Shown here: one piece after another, positions 17,327 to 26,647 of the stretch
Layout of the letters: every line of letters begins with the position of its first letter
How positions within the stretch are numbered: position 1 is the stretch's first letter
Assembly: GCA_963753545.1 (NCBI GenBank)
Contig: CAVWCQ010000002.1
Coordinates: 275,823 to 339,822 of the forward strand
Source: CAVWCQ01 sp963753545
GTDB lineage: Bacteria > Chloroflexota > Anaerolineae > Aggregatilineales > Aggregatilineaceae
Length of the DNA stretch: 64,000 bases
Direction of reading: 5' to 3'
The notes under the pieces: generated by a model
Database searches by the model: none
What the model was told of the DNA's origin: nothing
The model's input: only the letters and a program-made list of their open reading frames with translations
Position numbers and translations under genes: made by a program

Positions 17327-19435
17327 CTATTTTTCGCTCCAAATCCGGCGAACGGAGCTGCTGAAATTGGAGAGATGAACTGTTACGCCGGTTTTCATCC
17401 AGGCTGCACCTGAACGGGCACCGGAATACCCCTCGATAGTATAGAGACAATCTGGCATAAGTCCCCGGGGGTATAAAATAAGAGGCACCGCCAGGTCCAG
17501 GCGATGGAGTAGAAATGCGAACAAAACTCCGGACATTTGATCCTTGCTCATGTACTGGACTCCGGTGAACTCATCCGCAAAAGGCGAGCCAAGCCGATAC
17601 ATATCGCCCTGTTGAATGATCGGACGGATTTCCTTATAGAGCGCGATCCACTTTTTCGCCTCGGCGATCTCTTTTTCTCCCCATCGACGCAGGTCGGCTC
17701 CAATCCCTAACACGCCGCACATGCTGACATGAAAGCGAAATTCGAGTGGTATAAATTCCTCGCCCATGTCTGTCACCCAGGCTTCCATTGCTGATGCAGG
17801 AAAGACGCGCGAAAAACCTGCTTGAATGGCCAAGCGTGCGGTTGGGATTGTGTTGTCGCTCACCCAAATTTGATCGGCAAAGTGTAGAATTCCCAGGTCG
17901 GCGCGCCCGCCGCCGCCAGAGCAGCTTTGCCAGGTAACCTGAGGGTGCCGCTGGCGCAGAGTCTCCCAGACACGATACACACCTTGGACATAACGCACCC
18001 AAAGTTCACGCGGCTCACCCGGTGCATCCGGCCAGCCGGGCTCGCTGACGTTCCGGTTCATATCCCACTTGATAAACATGATGTTGTTTTCAGACAGCAA
18101 CCGGTCGATTTTATCGATAATGTAGTCCTGGACTTCGGGCTTTGCCATGTTCAGGATAAGCTGGTGGCGGCTTTCGGTGCGAGGGCGCGTCGGGAAGTGG
18201 ATCACCCAGTCGGGATGCTGGCGGTAAAGCTCACTGTCTGGGTTGACCATCTCAGGTTCGATCCAGAGTCCGAAATCCATGCCGAGCTGGTCTACTCGTT
18301 CGATCAATGGGCCAAGACCATTGGGAAACTTTTCCGCATCCGGCCACCAGTCACCCAGACCCGCGTAATCGTCTTTACGCCCATGAAACCAGCCGTCATC
18401 CATGACAAACAGCTCGATCCCCATCTCGGCAGCTATCTCGGCAAAACGTGCCTGGGAGGATTCATTCACATCAAAGAACGTCGTTTCCCACGAATTAAAC
18501 AGGACTTTGTGCAGGGTGCTGCCATGCGGCACAACCGTTTCCCGGATGAAATTGTGCAGGTGACGGCTGGCTTCGCCGAACCCCTGCTCTGTGTATCCAG
18601 CGATACTGCTGGGTGTTGTGAAAGTCTGTCCTGGCTTCAATGACCAGCGGAAATCCCAATCGTTAAGGCCAATACTCATGCGGGTTGAGGAAAAGTCGGT
18701 AACTTCGGCAGCTATTTTCCAGTTGCCGCTCCACGCTAACACGCCGAACCACATGTCACCGTGCTCCTCATCGGCGGTTCCCCGGTCCACACCGAACCAG
18801 GGATTATGGTGATGACTGGTGGTGATGCGGCGACTTTCTAATACTTTCACGCCCTCCACCAACGGCTCGCGGCGCAGTTGAAACTCGTTAGCCCACCGCC
18901 CGTTGAGGTGGTTCAAATGGTAGTGTCCCCCGATAGGTAAATGCCACTGCGCCGACCAGACGCGCTCCAATAGAATCGGGGTGTCGTTCTCGTTCTCGAT
19001 CTCCGTCCATCGCTCGATTAAATCAAACGCTTCCCATATGCGGTAATGCAGGGTTACTCTCAGAGGATAAGTCACATCGCGCAAATAAATCCTGAGTTCT
19101 GGATCAGCAACTTCTGCACGTTCAAATCTAAGCCGGACATCGCGCACGCCATCGGCAAATGTTACCTTCAGGCATGGTTCAATATATTCAGTTCCTGCCC
19201 CAGTTGGGTATTCCTGCGGCACAAGATTGCCCAGCCCGTTAAACGGAACTTCTTGTAAAACATATGAACCGACGGCCAGCTTATCTTCGATCAAATCGCC
19301 CGGATAATCGCCCGGATAGGGCAGTTTCGCCCCCCAATAACGATGGGCCAACAGCCCAGAGGTATGCACACCGAAAGTATAGGCTGTGTGTCGGGTTTCA
19401 AGGATCCAACCGTTTTCACAGACTTGAATAGGCAT
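17327..19435 (-). CDS. Alpha-galactosidase, GH36
   Basis: Family 36 retaining alpha-galactosidase, 702 residues, cytoplasmic. An N-terminal beta-sandwich domain is followed by a TIM barrel with NSWETTFFDVNE, FVMDDGWFHGRKDDYAGLGD and GLWIEPEMVNPDSEL. The nucleophile is Asp458 in FIKWDMNR, and CSGGGGRADLGIL leads to the acid/base Asp527 in VSDNTIPTAR. Length and motif order match raffinose/melibiose-type enzymes. It is transcribed away from the LacI-ABC operon, with which it shares a 93-base regulatory gap, so it should digest the alpha-galactosides that importer brings in, releasing galactose. Confidence 0.95.
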   Translation of the reverse strand: MPIQVCENGWILETRHTAYTFGVHTSGLLAHRYWGAKLPYPGDYPGDLIEDKLAVGSYVLQEVPFNGLGNLVPQEYPTGAGTEYIEPCLKVTFADGVRDVRLRFERAEVADPELRIYLRDVTYPLRVTLHYRIWEAFDLIERWTEIENENDTPILLERVWSAQWHLPIGGHYHLNHLNGRWANEFQLRREPLVEGVKVLESRRITTSHHHNPWFGVDRGTADEEHGDMWFGVLAWSGNWKIAAEVTDFSSTRMSIGLNDWDFRWSLKPGQTFTTPSSIAGYTEQGFGEASRHLHNFIRETVVPHGSTLHKVLFNSWETTFFDVNESSQARFAEIAAEMGIELFVMDDGWFHGRKDDYAGLGDWWPDAEKFPNGLGPLIERVDQLGMDFGLWIEPEMVNPDSELYRQHPDWVIHFPTRPRTESRHQLILNMAKPEVQDYIIDKIDRLLSENNIMFIKWDMNRNVSEPGWPDAPGEPRELWVRYVQGVYRVWETLRQRHPQVTWQSCSGGGGRADLGILHFADQIWVSDNTIPTARLAIQAGFSRVFPASAMEAWVTDMGEEFIPLEFRFHVSMCGVLGIGADLRRWGEKEIAEAKKWIALYKEIRPIIQQGDMYRLGSPFADEFTGVQYMSKDQMSGVLFAFLLHRLDLAVPLILYPRGLMPDCLYTIEGYSGARSGAAWMKTGVTVHLSNFSSSVRRIWSEK

Positions 19436-19460
19436 CTCAAAATCTCCATTTCCGGGGTGC

Positions 19461-19511
19461 TTGACAAATCCAACGCTTCCCCATTATACTTAACTTATAC
19501 GTATAAGTAAA
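19461..19511. promoter_or_regulatory. Divergent promoters with a shared LacI-type operator
   Basis: Plus strand: TTGACA (19461-19466), 18 bases, TATACT (19485-19490) toward the LacI gene. Minus strand: TTTACT (19506-19511), 17 bases, TATAAT (19483-19488) toward GH36. The perfect palindrome ACTTATACGTATAAGT (19493-19508) lies between the minus -35 and -10 and just after the plus -10, so one bound repressor would block both directions. LacI-2, encoded alongside, is the likely ligand. Confidence 0.82.
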
Positions 19512-19528
19512 GTGCATTATAGTGTAAA

Positions 19529-20572
19529 ATGAGCCGAAAAAAAGTTACCAGCAAAGATGTCGCCAAAGCCGCCGGAGTTTCGCAGGCAACGGTATCATAT
19601 GTCCTGAATAATGTTGAACAGGCTAACATCAGCGCAGAAACGCAGCAGCGTGTCCAGCAGATCGCCCACGACCTGGGCTATACGCCCAACGCGGTAGCCC
19701 GGTCACTGGTGCAGGGGCGCAGTAATAATATTGGCGTGGTGCTCTTCCATCCTCACGAGCAAATCTTCATCGATTCCTGGATGCCTAACATCTTGACCGG
19801 TCTCGGCCTGGTGATTCAGCACTACGGATTTCGTCTGCTTGTCGAGCGCGTGAATGATAAACAGCGGTATGAGTTGATCATCAACCTGCTGCACAGCCAT
19901 GAAATCGCGGGCCTCGTGGTGCAGGCTACCTTGGGCAGGGAGTTTATTTCTACAGAACTCATTAACCAGGGTGTTCCGGTCGTTATTGTCGGCGGCCTGT
20001 CGGAACACATTCATTATTCCGTCAGTTCGGACAATCTGACTGGTGTACAAACGATTATCAATCATTTGATCGGGCTGGGTCACCAGCGGATCGCTTGTAT
20101 CAGTTATGCGCCCGAAGGTTCAGTTGAACATACGGCGGATCGCCTGACCATCTACTACGAAACCCTGGCAGCGGCGGGTATTTCACCGGACACGTCTCTG
20201 GTGCGTTTTGGCGCGTTTGATCCTCTCACTGGCTATGAGGCTATGCGCGATCTTTTGCGACAGAAGCCACTGCCAACGGCAGTCTTCGGGATGAACGATA
20301 CGATGGCAATTGGTGCGCTGGCTGCCATTCAGGAAGCCGGACTGCGCGTACCGGAGGACATCGCGATAGCCGGATTTGATGATGATCGTATGTCCGCTTT
20401 CACCACGCCGCCGCTCACGACTATTCACGAATCGCAGCGCGAAATCGGCCAGCACGCCGGAGAAATGTTGATCAGTCTGGTCAACGACACCGAACCCGCT
20501 GTTGCTAATCTGAAACTACCTACTTGGCTTGTTGTTCGTAAATCCTGCGGGGCGTATCTGCAAAAGCCTTGA
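19529..20572 (+). CDS. LacI-family transcriptional regulator (LacI-2)
   Basis: 347-residue LacI/GalR repressor. The DNA-binding head is VTSKDVAKAAGVSQATVSYV, the hinge begins around ARSLVQGRSNNIGVV, and the effector domain includes IACISYAPEGS, FGMNDTMAIGALAAIQEAGL and IAGFDDDRMSAFTTPPLTTI. It starts the plus-strand operon with two permeases and a binding protein and faces GH36 across the shared operator. Expected to repress both in the absence of an alpha-galactoside or galactose-derived inducer. Confidence 0.94.
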   Translation: MSRKKVTSKDVAKAAGVSQATVSYVLNNVEQANISAETQQRVQQIAHDLGYTPNAVARSLVQGRSNNIGVVLFHPHEQIFIDSWMPNILTGLGLVIQHYGFRLLVERVNDKQRYELIINLLHSHEIAGLVVQATLGREFISTELINQGVPVVIVGGLSEHIHYSVSSDNLTGVQTIINHLIGLGHQRIACISYAPEGSVEHTADRLTIYYETLAAAGISPDTSLVRFGAFDPLTGYEAMRDLLRQKPLPTAVFGMNDTMAIGALAAIQEAGLRVPEDIAIAGFDDDRMSAFTTPPLTTIHESQREIGQHAGEMLISLVNDTEPAVANLKLPTWLVVRKSCGAYLQKP

Positions 20573-20622
20573 GTGAGTGTCACACCGGTTCATTTTTTGA
20601 ATTTTGAAAAGGACGCGCTTTC

Positions 20623-21573
20623 ATGTCCGCCAGTCAAACGCACAGCAAACCAAAAAGCTTCATTCTATTCGAATTGCTAAACCGACTCGGTAACAATGAG
20701 GCCCTGATTGGCTACCTGTTTATTCTGCCCAGCTTGATGGGTTTTGCCATCTTCTTTGCCTATCCCGCCGTGCGCGCCGTTTACATTAGTTTTTTGGATT
20801 GGAATCTGCTCACAGATGCTAAGTATGTTGGTCTAGAGAATTACCGGACCTTGTTCAACGATAAGCGGTTTTCGGACTCGCTCCAAGTGACTGTGCTTTA
20901 CGTCTTGTGGAACATCCCGCTGCAAACGGTGTTGGCGATCTTCATGGCCGTGATGCTAGAGCGGTTCAGCACCACCATATCCTCTATCATGCGCGGTATC
21001 ATGATCTTACCCTGGCTGATGCCGAACGTCGTTGTCGCGCTGTTGTGGCTGTGGATTCTCGATTCTTCGATTGGCCTGATGAATGCATTCCTGATAGCGG
21101 TGGGGATTGGTAAGCAGCCCTTCATAGGGTCCCCCGACCAGGCTATCCAATCTATCGCCGGGATCAACATCTGGCGGCATGTCGGCTATACTTCCATCCT
21201 TATTTTCGCCGGATTAAAAACCATTCCTAAATCGCTCTATGAAGCTGCTGCGATTGACGGCGCGGGCGATCTGACGCAGTTCCGCAAAATCACACTGCCG
21301 CTGCTGCGCCCGGTGCTGGTCTTTGTCCTGGTGACCTCGATCATTGGCTCATTTCAGGTCTTTGATACCGTTGCAGTGACCACCAAAGGCGGTCCTGCCG
21401 GTTCGACACGGGTCATTATCTACTACATTTATCAACAAGTTTTCGAGCGCCGCATCAAGATGGGCATGGCAACGGCAGCCTCAGTGGTGTTGTTCTCCAT
21501 TCTGATCACCGTCACGGTTATCCAGATGCGCCTGCTGCGCTCTGGTGAATCGGACCTGGCAGATTACCAATAG
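20623..21573 (+). CDS. Sugar ABC transporter permease (MalF type)
   Basis: CUT1 permease, 316 residues, with a roughly 45-residue cytoplasmic N-terminus before the first membrane segment (YLFILPSLMGFAIFFAYPAV). The EAA loop reads LYEAAAIDGAGDLTQFRKITLPLL, and FDTVAVTTKGGPAGSTRV is the usual periplasmic loop motif. It follows the regulator by 50 bases in the same operon. With its partner it forms the channel for the alpha-galactoside importer. Confidence 0.93.
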   Translation: MSASQTHSKPKSFILFELLNRLGNNEALIGYLFILPSLMGFAIFFAYPAVRAVYISFLDWNLLTDAKYVGLENYRTLFNDKRFSDSLQVTVLYVLWNIPLQTVLAIFMAVMLERFSTTISSIMRGIMILPWLMPNVVVALLWLWILDSSIGLMNAFLIAVGIGKQPFIGSPDQAIQSIAGINIWRHVGYTSILIFAGLKTIPKSLYEAAAIDGAGDLTQFRKITLPLLRPVLVFVLVTSIIGSFQVFDTVAVTTKGGPAGSTRVIIYYIYQQVFERRIKMGMATAASVVLFSILITVTVIQMRLLRSGESDLADYQ

Positions 21574-21589
21574 ATCGGGAGAAGCTGTA

Positions 21590-22525
21590 ATGACTACCAC
21601 ACAGCAAGCTGTGAACATTCAGTCATCCAAACGAATACCAGCGTATGGGGGGAAAATCTTGTCTTATCTGGCGCTGCTGGCCTTGTTGTTTATCACGTTG
21701 TTCCCATTCTGGTGGGTACTCCGCACGGCGCTGACCCGTCCCTCGTCCGTATTCAGCCACACATCCAGCCTCATGCCAGTCAACCCGACGACGCAGAATT
21801 TCGAGCGCGTGCTGGGACTGATCGACACGAAAGATTTGGTCGGCGAGGGTCTTGTAACCTCTTACATGTCCACAGCCACACTTGATTTCTGGGTATTCTT
21901 GCGGAACTCATTCATTGTGTCGGGCACAATCACGCTGGGGCAAACGTTCTTTAGCTCAATGGCGGCGTATGCATTCGCGCGGATCAGGTTCCCGTTGAGA
22001 GATAAGATATTTTTCGTCTACCTGACCGGCCTGATGATCCCCAGCATTGTGATGTTCATCCCGAATTTCGTGTTCATCCGACAGTTGGGTTGGATCGGCA
22101 CCTACCAGGGCATCATTGCGCCCACCTTTTTGATGACGCCGTTCGCGGTGTTCTTCATGCGCCAATTTTTCCTAGGATTGAACAAAGACCTCGAAGAAGC
22201 GGCCATTATTGACGGGGCAACCCGGGTGGGCCTCTTCTGGCGAATTGCGCTGCCGCTGGTCAAAGGCCCGATTTTGACGCTGGCAATTCTGACGTTCATC
22301 GGAAGCTGGAATGAATACTTGTGGCCGCTGCTGGTGGGGCGTGATAAGGATGTACGCGTGCTAACCGTCGCGCTGGGTATTTTCCGTGAGCAAACTCCCC
22401 AAGGCGCGCCCGACTGGGCCGGGTTAATGGCCGGAACCGCTGTTTCGATTGTGCCGGCTATTGTTATTTTCGTGTTCTTTGGTCGTAAAGTCGTGGATTC
22501 CATCCAGTTCTCAGGTTTTAAATAA
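21590..22525 (+). CDS. Sugar ABC transporter permease (MalG type)
   Basis: CUT1 permease of about 311 residues. GGGAG lies eight bases before the ATG at 21590, which is preferred over an in-frame start 45 bases upstream that would overlap the previous gene. Six membrane segments are visible, with an extended first periplasmic loop (about residues 60-105). The EAA loop is LEEAAIIDGATRVGLFWRIALPLV. It ends with a VDSIQFSGFK tail. Partner of the preceding MalF-type subunit. Confidence 0.92.
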   Translation: MTTTQQAVNIQSSKRIPAYGGKILSYLALLALLFITLFPFWWVLRTALTRPSSVFSHTSSLMPVNPTTQNFERVLGLIDTKDLVGEGLVTSYMSTATLDFWVFLRNSFIVSGTITLGQTFFSSMAAYAFARIRFPLRDKIFFVYLTGLMIPSIVMFIPNFVFIRQLGWIGTYQGIIAPTFLMTPFAVFFMRQFFLGLNKDLEEAAIIDGATRVGLFWRIALPLVKGPILTLAILTFIGSWNEYLWPLLVGRDKDVRVLTVALGIFREQTPQGAPDWAGLMAGTAVSIVPAIVIFVFFGRKVVDSIQFSGFK

Positions 22526-22592
22526 ATCGTTCGATCAGAGCTTGTCGAGCCGAATATCCTATCAACTTATCTTGAAGAAAAGGAGCATTACT

Positions 22593-23925
22593 ATGAAATC
22601 CGCACGTGCTGCAATCTTAATTATCCTGGCATTGGCAATAGCAGTACCGACTTTAGGTCCAGTCCATGCTCGCCAGGATGTAACCATCCGTTATTGGCTC
22701 TGGGATAACAATCAACTTCCGGCCTATACAGAATGCGCGAGCCAGTTTATGGAAAGCAACCCCGATATCACGGTCGAGATTGAACAACTCGGTTGGGGTG
22801 ACTACTGGGAGGGTATTCAGTCCGGTTTCATCACGGGTGATGCGCCGGATGTCTTCACGAACCACCTAGCCAAGTATCCTGAGTTTGTCGCGCTGGAACA
22901 GCTTGTCGATATTCAGCCTTTGGTGGAACGTGACAGCGTCCCCACTGATATCTACTATCCTGGTCTGGCCGATCTATGGGTCAAAAACGGAGCCCGTTAT
23001 GGCTTACCGAAGGACTGGGACACTGTTGCAGTCATTTACAATGCGAATATGCTCGAAGCGGCGGGGATCGATCCTGCTGTCATGGACGACTGGACCTGGA
23101 ATCCGGAAGATGGCGGCACCTTTGAGCAGGTTGTTGCCCAGTTGACCCTGGATGCCAATGGCAACAACGGTCTCAGCCCGGACTTCGACAAAGATAACGT
23201 CGTTCAATATGGCTTTGCCGACGACTGGCCCACCGCAGCCGGTTACGGACAGACCTCATTCAGCGTGTTCACCGCTTCGACCGGCTGGACTTACAACAAT
23301 GGTCTCTGGGGGAATGAATACTACTACGACGATCCTCGCTTCACCCAATCCATTCAGTCGCTGGCTGACCTGTGGCTGAAGAAGGGCTATGCGCCTAAGT
23401 TTGAGGACCTGTCAGGATTAGGGTACTTTGCGATGTTCCAGGCGGGCAAGGTAGCGCTCACCACGGATGGCTCATGGATGATCGGCAGTTACCTTGGCAG
23501 CGAATTTCCAGTCGGATTCGGTCGTCTACCCATTGGCCCTGAAGGACGTAAGAGTATGTTCAACGGGTTGGCTGATTCTATCTGGGTTGGCAGTAAACAC
23601 AAGGAAGAAGTCCTGGCAATGGGTAAAGTTCCTCGCTTCAGCAGATTGCCAGAATATCGTGGGGCAGTCGGGTGCGGTCTTCCCCGCCATCCCTGAAGCC
23701 GCCGAACTCTCGCTGAATGTACGCGCGGAGGCGGGTATTGATGTGAGTGCCTTCACCTTGCAAGCAGCGGAAGAGGGCGGTACCTTCTTGTTCCCCATTA
23801 CCGACTATGGCGGCGAAATTACCGTCATCATGCAAGAAGCGATGGATCGGATCGCTCTTGGTGAAGTTGATGCTGAGACGGCACTCAAAGAGGCTAACGA
23901 AGAGGTCAACGCCCTCTTCGAGTAA
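22593..23925 (+). CDS. Extracellular solute-binding protein, alpha-galactoside-type importer, frameshifted
   Basis: Family 1 sugar receptor placed last in the operon. The ATG at 22593 follows AAGGAG. The signal peptide ends near GPVHA/RQDV with an A-x-A-like site and no lipobox cysteine. The first frame runs to WVGSKHKEE; near 23607 the frame shifts and continues SWQWVKFLASADCQNIVGQS to the stop at 23925, ending in the usual helix ALKEANEEVNALFE. Rejoined length is about 444 residues. Acidic and aromatic residues (WLWDN, WGDYWEG) near the N-terminus suit sugar stacking. One indel accounts for the break. Confidence 0.9.
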
Positions 23926-23959
23926 TTTTATCATACTACTCGACAAGCTCCATAAATGT

Positions 23960-23998
23960 GACAGTTGCGCCGCCTTAAAATCAGGCGGCGCAACTGTC
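23960..23998 (+). terminator. Strong hairpin at the end of the LacI-2 operon
   Basis: GACAGTTGCGCCGCCT and its exact complement form a 16-base-pair stem around a seven-base loop, 35 bases past the binding-protein stop. No U-run follows, so it is a terminator-like or mRNA-protecting hairpin rather than a canonical intrinsic terminator. Confidence 0.65.
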
Positions 23999-24337
23999 TA
24001 GAGAATTGCCTAATCGAAGCTGTCAGATAATCCTGAGAGATACCAAAGCATCGGGTATTCACCAGGCATTTTTCCGTTGATTTCGCACCTAAATTAGTAA
24101 GTATGACAGAGGAATATTGATCCATCGATCGTATGGATCAGTGATCGAAGATCAAAAACAACCTTGCGCGATCCCAGTTCCCCGGTAAAGGATACAAAAA
24201 CCGTGAGAAATTCTACCCGTTGCAACACGGATTGATTTTGGCCCCACACAGTGATAGGAACAGGTTGTTAAGATATAATAGCTAGCGCAATGCACGGCGA
24301 AAATGCAGTATGATGTTTGACAAGGATAATACAAATT
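23999..24337. other. Intergenic stretch before the first GH3 gene
   Basis: No gene. It contains an inverted repeat TGATCCAT-(7)-ATGGATCA at 24118-24140, a copy of the dispersed repeat (family 1) at 24205-24250, and a TATAAT near 24274. No confident -35 partner was found for the latter. Confidence 0.5.
24205..24250 (+). repeat. Dispersed intergenic repeat family 1, copy a
   Basis: GAGAAATTCTACCC ... CGGATTGATTTTGGCCCC is shared in the same order with 36556-36611 and 42180-42237. All three copies are intergenic and in the same orientation. They may be solo ends or relics of a mobile element. Confidence 0.6.
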
Positions 24338-26496
24338 ATGACTGAATCCACCTCGACTCAACAAACTGTATCATCGGCTGTCTATCTGGACCCTTCCCGT
24401 CCAATTGCCGAACGCGTTCAGGATCTGCTTGTCGCGAATGACGCTCGACGAGAAAATCGGGCAGATGCGCAACCCTGCCCAGGCGATTCCACGTTTGAAC
24501 ATCCCGGCCTACGACTTCTGGAGTGAGGCCTTGCACGGCGTTGCCGGGAATGGGCGCGCCACGGTCTTTCCCCAGGCCATCGGCATGGCGGCGACCTGGG
24601 ACCCGGTCCTTATCCAGAAAGTCGCGTCGGCGGTCGGCGATGAAGCCCGCGCCAAACATCACGAGGCGCTGCGGCGCAAAGGTTCTACCGGGATGTTCCA
24701 GGGGCTGACCGTCTGGTCACCGAATATCAACATTTTCCGCGATCCGCGCTGGGGTCGTGGTCAGGAAACCTGGGGCGAAGACCCGTTTCTGACCGGCGAA
24801 ATGGGCGCGGCCTATGTGCGTGGGCTCCAAGGCGATCATCCGAAGTATCTCAAGGTGGCGGCGTGCGCCAAACATTTCGCGGTGCACAGCGGGCCGGAAA
24901 AACTGCGCCATGTCTTTAATGCGAAGGTCTCGCTGCGCGACCTGCATGCGACGTATCTCCCAGCGTTTAAGAAACTGGTCACGGAAGCTGGGGTCGAAGC
25001 CGTCATGGGTGCCTACAACCGCACCAACGATGAACCGTGCTGTGCAAGCCAGTTACTGCTGGTCAAGACGCTGCGCGGCGATTGGGCTTTCCAGGGGCAT
25101 GTCGTGTCGGACTGCGGCGCGCTGACAGATTTTCACCAGGGCCACAAAGTGACCAAAGATGTTGTCGAAAGCGCTGCTCTGGCACTCAAAGCTGGATGTG
25201 ACCTGAGCTGCATCTGCACCTACGATCATCTGGGCGAGGCAATTGATCGCGGATTGATCACAGAAGCCGATATTGACTGTTCGCTGGGGCGTACCCTTGC
25301 CACGCGTTTTAAGCTGGGAGTGTTTGATCCGCCTGCCGAGGTTCCGTATGCAGCGATTCCGATGAGCGTGGTGGGCAGCCCCGAACATCGCCAGCTTGCT
25401 TACGAAGCCGCTGTCAAATCGATTCGTGCTGTTGAAGAACAAAGACGGTATTCTGCCTATCAGCGAGCAGGCGCAGCAAATCCTGGTGGTCGGGCCGACG
25501 GCGGCCAACATCGAAGTGCTGCTTGGCAATTATAATGGCCTGAACGACTCCTTAACAACGCTCATAGAAGGGCTTGTTGCCCGCGTGCCAGAGGGTATCG
25601 CGCTGAACCATCTGCAGGCTTGCCCGCTCAACCAGCAGGTTGAGTTTAAGGATTGGTCACTGGCAGTTGCCCCAACCGTTGATGTGGTCATTGCGTGTAT
25701 GGGTCTCTCGCCACTGCTCGAAGGCGAGGAAGGTCATGCAAACTTATCCGATGAGAACGGGGATCGCGCGCAGATCAGCTTGCCGCCAATTCAGGTCGAA
25801 TACCTTACGAAACTGGCGCTCAGCGGCGCAAAAGTAGTGCTGGTTCTCACCGGTGGCAGCCCCATTGCTCTGGGCGACCTGGAAGACTTGATGGACGCAA
25901 TTGTTTATGTCTGGTATCCCGGCCAGGAAGGTGGCACAGCCGTGGCCGATGTGCTGTTCGGCGATATGGCTCCATCGGGGAAACTGCCGCTGACTTTCCC
26001 CAAATCCCTGGAACAGCTTCCGCCCTTTGAAGATTACAACATGACCGGTCGAACCTACCGGTATGCCACCGAAGAACCGCTCTATCCGTTTGGCTTTGGA
26101 CTGAGCTACACGCGCTTCACCTATAGCGACCTGGCACTGGACAAAAATACGATCCACACGGGCGAATCGCTGTCGCTCCGCTGTACGCTGACCAACAGCG
26201 GAACGGTGGAGGCAGAAGAAGTCACCCAGATCTATCTGAGCGACCTGGAAGCCTCGACGGTTGTGCCGCGTCACAGCCTGATCGGCTTCCAGCGAGTCCA
26301 TCTCAAACCCGGTGAGCGTACGGTCTTCACTTTCACTGTAACTCCTGACATGATGAAGATGGTGAATGATGTCGGGGACCGCATTCTCGAGCCTGGCGAG
26401 TTTCGTGTGACAGTCGGCGGCTGCTCACCTAGTGAGCGCGGCGTTCAGTTGGGCGCTGCTGTGCCGGTCAGTATGGTCTTCACGGTTATCGCATAA
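24338..26496 (+). pseudogene. GH3 beta-glycosidase (beta-xylosidase/beta-glucosidase-like), two frameshifts
   Basis: Family 3 enzyme of about 720 residues in three frame segments. The ATG at 24338 starts a short N-terminus that shifts near 24437 into MTLDEKIGQMRNPAQAIPRL. The barrel follows: SPNINIFRDPRWGRGQETWG, ACAKHFAVHSGPEKLRH, and VVSDCGALTDFHQGHK, whose aspartate (about residue 257) is the nucleophile. A second shift near 25430 restores LLKNKDGILPI. Then come the alpha/beta sandwich (VYVWYPGQEGGTAVADVLFG) and the fibronectin III-like C-terminal domain (YPFGFGLSYTRFTYSDL). The AVHSGPE and SDCGA motifs are typical of beta-xylosidase-type GH3 members. Cytoplasmic. It is followed by a second GH3 gene and an oligosaccharide importer. 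Confidence 0.88.
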
Positions 26497-26647
26497 GATC
26501 CGAGGAAGTTGAAACTACATGATCAAAGGTTATCAACCCGTTATGAGTTTTGGTGACCGAAACACAGGAAGTCTCTCCTACAAACGCCTCTGGTTGCGTT
26601 TGAGGAAATTGTTTTCATATATCTAAAAAGATTTGGAGAGAGGAACG

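Noticed and set aside
24320..24337. TTGACA just before the first GH3 gene as a -35 box
   Set aside because: It lies about 15 bases from the start codon, too close to serve that gene.
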